This document shows, one piece after another, positions 59,354 to 64,000 of a stretch of DNA of 64,000 nucleotides. The notes below the pieces were generated by a model. It was not told the DNA's origin. It did not search any database and saw nothing but the letters and a program-made list of their open reading frames with translations. Numbering within the stretch: the first letter of the stretch is position 1; the number at the start of each line of letters is the position of its first letter. The translations under genes and the position numbers were made by a program. This DNA comes from Epiperipatus broadwayi (lineage: Eukaryota; Onychophora; Udeonychophora; Euonychophora; Peripatidae): assembly GCA_028023455.1 (NCBI GenBank), contig JAQFVV010006255.1, positions 5,254,501 to 5,318,500 of the forward strand, written 5' to 3'.

Positions 59354-60847
59354 AGAGTTTTGATCAGATTGGTTTGGAAGCCTCTCAGATTTAAAAACAG
59401 AATAACTTGAGAAGTTGATTAGTAAAAACCAAAAAACAAATCAAGAATGATAGCAAAGTGGATAGTTACATTATATATTTAGGTATAGGATAATTTGTGT
59501 GAAAGAATGAAAAGTTTCTACATCTTTTCTAAAAGCATCAGTATAATTAGAATGGTTAAACTACTTTGTGAATAATAAAGTCATATTTGAAGAAAGAAAA
59601 TTATTAAAAAATCTCAAATAATTATTATCTTTGGAAAGCAATTTAGACAGGAGATAAAAATGTGACTTTGTAATAAGAAATCTTTGACTAGACTTTATTG
59701 GACAATTATAAATTTCACTCGAGGATATATTATCAAATTTAGAATGTGAAAATATACTGAAGTTCACTCTTCATCCAGATACACCCTGGTGTTTTTGAAG
59801 TATTAAAAAGTTGAACTCTTCAAGAGGAAAAGATAATCAAATATGCTTATCTCTAGTAAAATATCTGAACTATATTCAACAGCAATGCAAACTATTCTTT
59901 AGGTTGTCAACTAAATTATGAATAACCACTTTAAGATAACAGAAGATGAAATGATAATATGTAATCAGACCCAACAACTCCTGAAAAGCTAAATCCCAAC
60001 TTTCTAAAAAAAAAAAATGTTAAAAAAACTTTGTGAGATCATGTTTGATTTGACTTGCAGAATACATAGAGGTCAAGAACAGTCAATTAGGTTAAAATAA
60101 TTAGTACATAATACCCCAGTTGTAATTTTTTTCTTATTAGTAGGCACTTATTAATACTCCACAAAGCTTCTAATAATTCAAAGAGATAGAGCATAGAGCT
60201 AAAATTTCTTGACTAAGTTAGACATAGATTCAGATGTTATAATGTTTACAAGTTACAACAATCTATGAAAATGTTTCTCATAATTTAATGATTTTAATCA
60301 ATATGTTAATTATTTTTATGACTGATCAAATGTAATGTTAGGAATATAAATCTATTCCATGGAACAAATATATCCAAATATGTTGCTAGGATACATTACA
60401 ACAGATTCTATTGAATCATTTTTTAAAAAAAAAAAACTGTAAATACACTCACCCTGTTATAATATCATTGCCAATCTATTTTGTCAGACTAAAGGATAAC
60501 TCTTTTATCTGATCTTCAGATTGTTATATAGTAAATAAATTAAGCATTTACACCAGAAAAAGACGAAATTTCAAATTATTAGCGATCTTGGTTTTTATAT
60601 TAATCAAACCAGCTTAAAATTTCAAATATTAATTTAGATGTAATGATTTTATTTATTAAGTTTTAAAAATAATAAGTTGATAGAAGAATGTGATTTATTA
60701 TTTTTTTAATTTGATATTTATTTGTGGTCTGTTGGCTCCTTTATAAAGTTGGAATTATCTAAATTATTCAGATTCATTATGACAGAATTAAATATAGACC
60801 TTAAAGGCATGTACCTTTAACATTACACTAAGTTTTATAAAGAGCTT
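59354..60847. other. AT-rich stretch without recognisable gene
   Basis: No supported feature. Poly-A tracts lie near 60006-60018 and 60423-60437. Confidence 0.45.
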
Positions 60848-60875
60848 GCAAATAATCTCTTAACAAGCTTTGCAA

Positions 60876-60937
60876 AATATCCTCAACCCCAGACTAGTTT
60901 CTGCTACTGGCTTCGTCAGTGAGGTTCCAGGATTTTC
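60876..60937 (-). ncRNA. Hammerhead-ribozyme-like motif, family B, copy B1 (most complete)
   Basis: Minus strand: ATCCT, loop GGAA, CCTCA, CTGACGA (plus 60913-60919), stem II A-GC-CAGTA-GC-A, GAAA (plus 60898-60901), helix III AC-ta-GT, cleavage triplet GTC, TGGGG, loop TTG, AGGAT. CCTCA/TGGGG and ATCCT/AGGAT make a two-part stem I with an internal loop, as in natural type I hammerheads whose stem I loop contacts loop II. All core bases and the preferred GUC site are present. Stem II is short (two G-C pairs plus an A.A next to the core), so activity is uncertain. Confidence 0.6.
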
Positions 60938-60988
60938 AAGCATTACATTAAAAATATCTAATGGATAACTATTAAGTAGAAAATCTGA

Positions 60989-61050
60989 ATATCCTGGCAC
61001 CTCACTGACGAAGCCAGTACCAGAAAACGGTCTGGGGTTGATGATATTTT
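60989..61050 (+). ncRNA. Hammerhead-ribozyme-like motif, family B, copy B2
   Basis: ATATCC, CCTCA, CTGACGA (61005-61011), stem II region AGCCAGTACCA, GAAA (61023-61026), ACGGTC with the GTC triplet, TGGGG, GATAT. CCTCA/TGGGG and ATATC/GATAT pair. Stem II has one G-to-C change (GTACC for GTAGC) that weakens it, so it is less likely than B1 to be active. Confidence 0.5.
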
Positions 61051-61449
61051 GCAAAGCTTGTTAAGAGCTTATTTGTGAGCTCTTTATAAAACATTTGTAA
61101 TGCAAGCTTGTTTAAATTAAGTCATGTGACATCTGACTTGATTTATTTGTAACATTGCACTATTTATATAATAGTTCTACAACATCATTCACTATTTATT
61201 ATAGATTATGGTGTTAAAAGTTTTAGAATATAAATTAAAACGATACCTCATCCTTTTGGCTGACAAAATAGATTTACATTAATGTTATGAAAGTTTAGGC
61301 ATATTTATAAGTTTATTTTTAGAAAAATTGATTTATTAGAATGTGCTATAATGCATGCTAGTAAAGTATTCTATCATTTTGTTCTGTGAAATAGATTTTC
61401 ATAATTTATATTCCAAAACTTTTACCATAAAAAAATGTATATGGCATTA

Positions 61450-61548
61450 TTACTCGGGAATTCATAAGAAGTTTGAGTGCCAGAATCGATCCTAGGATCC
61501 CAAGTTGGACATTCTACCAACTGCACCAATCGTACTTATGCCATTATA
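61450..61548 (-). repeat. tRNA-like repeat (SINE head)
   Basis: Minus strand: GGCATAAGTACGATTGGTGC, AGTTGGTAGAATGTCCAACT, TGGGATCCTAGGATCGATTC, TGGCACTC: A-box-like TGGTGCAGTTGGTAGA and B-box-like GGATCGATTCTGG. The start GGCATAAGTA and the end TAATAATGCC are partly complementary. It is probably the head of an old SINE. Confidence 0.55.
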
Positions 61549-62249
61549 TTCTATAATAAATAGCGAATGATATTACAGAACTCTTGTATATTCTTATTAT
61601 ATAAATAGTGTAATATTAGAGGTGCACATCCTTGAGATGTATATTTAATTCTGCATAAAGATGAACCTGGATAATCATATAATCTCAACTTTATAAAAAA
61701 GGCAACAAAAAACAAATGAATGTTAAACATGAAGCATAGGAAAGAAAATTTGATGTAAACTGCAGAATGTTTTGGTGTTTGAAAATCCATCCATTTTTTT
61801 GGGTGATTTTTTTTTTTACTATTGTCATCTGTTAACTGGACCTAACTGATTAATGTAGATAGGAAAGAGAACTGCATTCACTTATTTTAAGGGCTACTTA
61901 TAATTTGTGTATTATACACTGCTAATTCATCTAGATAATTATTATAGTATGGATTACTGTGTTTGTCAATTGTTTTTTAATATATGTATATGCATGCATA
62001 AAAACATACCTGTAAAAAAGATGTCTTTGCTTTCTTTAAATTGTTTGCTACTTGTTAACATAAATAAAAAAAACAATTGTGGAATTATTCACCTGCAGTT
62101 GTTTATAATTTGTTTTAAAGTTTTGGTTTTTTTTTACAAAAAAAAAAAAAATGCCTTTAAGCTTGTAGGTGAATAGCCTTATTTTAACATATTTAATTTA
62201 TAAATATCAGTAAAATATTTACATTGCCTTAAATATTTGTCTCTTTTAG
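61549..62249. other. Intron end before exon 2
   Basis: AT-rich with T and A runs (61808-61819, 62137-62150). It leads into the polypyrimidine tract and AG acceptor at 62248-62249. Nothing else supported. Confidence 0.5.
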
Positions 62250-62387
62250 CTTCAAGAATCTATTTTACAATCCTATATAAATGATCTTTCTGAGCAGAAT
62301 GAACTCCTAGTAAAAACTCTTGGACATCTTGAAGAGGAAATAAATCAGAAAGTTATATTATTGGAAAAATCTTCTATTAACCTGCAG
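62250..62387 (+). CDS. Coiled-coil protein gene, downstream exon
   Basis: It is bounded by acceptor CTCTTTTAG|CTT and donor CAG|GTAATT: 138 bp, 46 codons, phase 0 at both ends, open in the frame set by 20055-20240. The peptide begins LQESILQSYINDLSEQNELL and continues VKTLGHLEEEINQKVILLEK, with a clear heptad pattern of L, I and V, so it is a coiled coil. Joined to the first exon it gives 108 residues and the protein continues past the next intron, which runs to the end of the window. Chance is unlikely: both splice sites, the phase and the coiled-coil character agree. I do not recognise the protein family. Confidence 0.75.
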
Positions 62388-62920
62388 GTAATTTAAATTG
62401 AATTTACTTTTAGTATTGTCATTTTAAAACATGTATATTTAAAAATAATGTGTGTTTTCATTATAACATATCTTAAAATTTCAATTTTATAATACCGGTT
62501 TGCATATTTATTTACTTCCCTGTTTAAATCTCTCTTAAATGAAAGAAAAAAATTATTCATATTATATAATTAAATTAAAAGGCCAATTATTGAATCAGAT
62601 TATTAAATTTTTTTGTCTAAAAGTATATATATATTTTAAAGTATTAAACCACAACAACAAAAAATATTTGATGTTTATATGAAATTATAAATGTTTTTTT
62701 ATTTTATTTTAATAAATTAAATAGAACATTTCATTGCTGTTTGAACTTGTAGTGAAAGTTGTATTTTTTATATTGTACTATTCCATCATCTAATATGTGT
62801 ATTGATTGTCTTTAGAAAAAATTAACTTTATTTAAATATTCCAAATACATTTAACTATTAGTAATAGCACATCAAACAGGTTAGTATATGCACAGCGTTA
62901 TTCTCACCTAGACAGTACAA

Positions 62921-63001
62921 CATGGGATTCGAACTTGGGTCCTTAGATTCTTGATTATTGAATTTTAAGGTAACACTCTAACCAACTGAACCATCCTGCC
63001 A
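62921..63001 (-). repeat. tRNA-like unit in left arm of fold-back D
   Basis: Minus strand: CAGGATGGTTCAGTTGGTTA then GAGTGTTACCTTAAAATTCA, and a B box AAGTTCGAATCCCATG. An A-box-like GGTTCAGTTGGTTAGAG and a good B box suggest a former polymerase III promoter. A long variable-like segment separates the anticodon and T arms. Confidence 0.6.
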
Positions 63002-63231
63002 AAGGCAACAATTAGTAGAAATTTCATATACTTATCTATGAGGTTTCTCCTGATTTCTCCACTTTTTCCTAAGAGCTCACATGACAATGGCAAAAAATCC
63101 CATAAGCCAATCTAGTGTGACTATACATAATGTATGGAAAACACTAATCAATTTTGCTCTTAGGAAAAAGTGGAGAAATCAGGAGGAACTTCATAGATAA
63201 GTATATGAAATTTCTACTGATTGTTGCCTTT

Positions 63232-63313
63232 GCCAGGATGGCTCAGTTGGTCAGAGCATTACCTTAAAATTCAATAATCAAGAATCTAAGGACTCAGCTT
63301 CAAATCCCATGCT
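63232..63313 (+). repeat. tRNA-like unit in right arm of fold-back D
   Basis: The mirror copy on the + strand: CAGGATGGCTCAGTTGGTCA, GAGCATTACCTTAAAATTCA, and a B box changed to GCTTCAAATCCCATG. Slightly more diverged at the B box than the left-arm unit. Confidence 0.6.
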
Positions 63314-63545
63314 AGTACTGTCACTGGTCAGGTTAGCAACCCCTAAAGAAAAGGGGAGAATAATACTTTTTGAAACATTGTGCATATACTAACCTGTTTG
63401 ATGTGCTATACTAACAGTTTAATGTATTTGGAATATTTAAATAAAGTTAAATTTTTCTAAAGACAATCAATACACATATTAGATGATGGAAATAGTACAA
63501 TATAAAAATACAACTAGAACACCATCATCACTAACCTTCAAAAAA

Positions 63546-64000
63546 AAAGTGTTATCCAATATTTGTATTACTGTACTAAAGGTTGAGTTTATAGAAATTT
63601 TCTTTAATTATTTTTAACTAACTTCAAATTTCAGAAATGTATTACTGCATCATCAGTATTCTAATTATGTTACCTCAAGATTCAAACAGTAAGCTGTCTT
63701 TATTAATAATTGTTTTTTATTAGTAAAAGTAATCTCATACATAATGATGTTTAATCATAGTAGACATGTTTGTTTAGTAGCAGCTTGAATTTCAGCTCTT
63801 TGTTAGAATTAGTTGTGTTTCAATATTTAAGATTTAATAGCATACAATTTGAAAGAAGTATTTTGTTGGGCTGGCTATTTTGAAATACAGACTAATATAT
63901 TTATTTTAAAGTTGGAATAGCAGAATTTCTTAACGATGTGCGGTGATTTGATATTTGGATAATATTCATTAAAATTGATGAATTGTCTGATATTTTCAAA
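63546..64000. other. Intron sequence to window end
   Basis: AT-rich, no coding-like segment with splice sites and no repeat recognised. It is presumed to continue the intron after the exon ending at 62387. Confidence 0.4.

Larger units (their letters stand above)
60848..61085. repeat. Palindromic family B, long copy with two opposed hammerheads
   Basis: GCTTGCAAATAATCTCTTAA on the left pairs with TTAAGAGCTTATTTGTGAGC on the right, and the inner arms (TTTGCAAAATATCCTCAACC against GGGTTGATGATATTTTGCAA) also pair. The spacer is about 50 bp of AT-rich DNA. Each arm encodes a hammerhead-like motif in outward orientation, B1 on the minus strand and B2 on the plus strand. Confidence 0.8.
20241..62249 (+). 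other. Probable intron of about 42 kb filled with transposable elements
   Basis: It is bounded by GTAAGT at 20241 and a pyrimidine-rich acceptor (GTCTCTTTTAG) ending at 62249. It contains element 2 with its nested insertion, a LINE remnant, the Penelope tandem duplication, hammerhead-bearing hairpins and several SINE-like units. Additional small exons inside cannot be excluded. Confidence 0.6.
62755..63545. repeat. Large fold-back (family D) with inverted tRNA-like units
   Basis: Outer arms (TATTGTACTATTCCATCATC at about 62771 against GATGATGGAAATAGTACAAT at about 63483) and inner arms (AGGTTTCTCCTGATTTCTCC at 63041 against GGAGAAATCAGGAGGAACTT at 63172) are reverse complements. The whole is about 790 bp with a spacer of about 70 bp. 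Each arm contains a tRNA-like segment in opposite orientation. The outer arms match the small hairpin at 46262-46432. It lies about 370 bp after the donor of exon 2 and could form a very stable hairpin in the pre-mRNA. Confidence 0.8.

Noticed and set aside
1-64000. CRISPR arrays, bacterial operons, ribosomal RNA genes
   Set aside because: The tandem repeats found have no spacer pattern, there are no bacterial-type gene clusters, and no rRNA-like conserved blocks were recognised.

Overview
The window is nuclear DNA of an animal with a large, very AT-rich, repeat-laden genome. Evidence is the canonical GT/AG splice sites, one coding gene cut by an intron of about 42 kb, Penelope-like, LTR and LINE retroelements, tRNA-derived SINEs with target-site duplications, and many fold-back repeats. 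I cannot name the species. An invertebrate such as an arachnid, mollusc, cnidarian or flatworm fits, but nothing here decides between them.

Host gene: only one gene is supported, on the + strand. Its first coding exon is 20055-20240 and a second exon lies at 62250-62387. Both end on codon boundaries, so they join in frame into a charged, coiled-coil-like protein of at least 108 residues that continues beyond the window. I do not recognise the family. Nearly everything between the exons is transposon-derived.

Layout: 1-187 is a Penelope GIY-YIG fragment. 0.9-9.9 kb holds hairpin repeats, two tiny tRNA-like SINEs with perfect duplications, and repeats carrying hammerhead-ribozyme motifs. 11177-17776 is a complete minus-strand LTR element with about 2.06 kb LTRs, a primer-binding site and two ORFs (a coiled-coil protein and an arginine/serine-rich basic protein), but no polymerase. 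22.8-37.5 kb is a second, older minus-strand LTR element with decayed gag and protease; its left LTR is split by a 4.64 kb TG...CA insertion that looks like a solo LTR. 41.4-42.7 kb has a hairpin repeat and a LINE remnant. 44.4-50.2 kb holds a possible coiled-coil pseudogene, tRNA-like repeats, minisatellites and a probable LTR. 51.3-54.1 kb is rich in hammerhead-bearing hairpins. 55592-59353 is a tandem duplication of a Penelope unit that itself contains head-to-head partial copies. 60.8-61.1 kb is a hairpin with a hammerhead motif on each arm, and 62755-63545 is a fold-back with inverted tRNA-like sequences just downstream of exon 2.

Main observation: at least twelve copies of a type I hammerhead-ribozyme-like core (CTGANGA, stem-loop II, GAAA, a 1-3 bp helix III with a 2-4 nt loop, NUH, and a two-part stem I) occur in three related repeat families. 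They lie in direct tandem (about 363 and 469 bp apart) or on opposite arms of palindromes. This resembles animal retrozymes and the hammerheads known from Penelope-like elements, but the palindromic arrangement and an unusual A.A pair next to the core in two families are worth attention. A second pattern is that both LTR elements carry tandem copies of the LTR-end/primer-binding-site junction.
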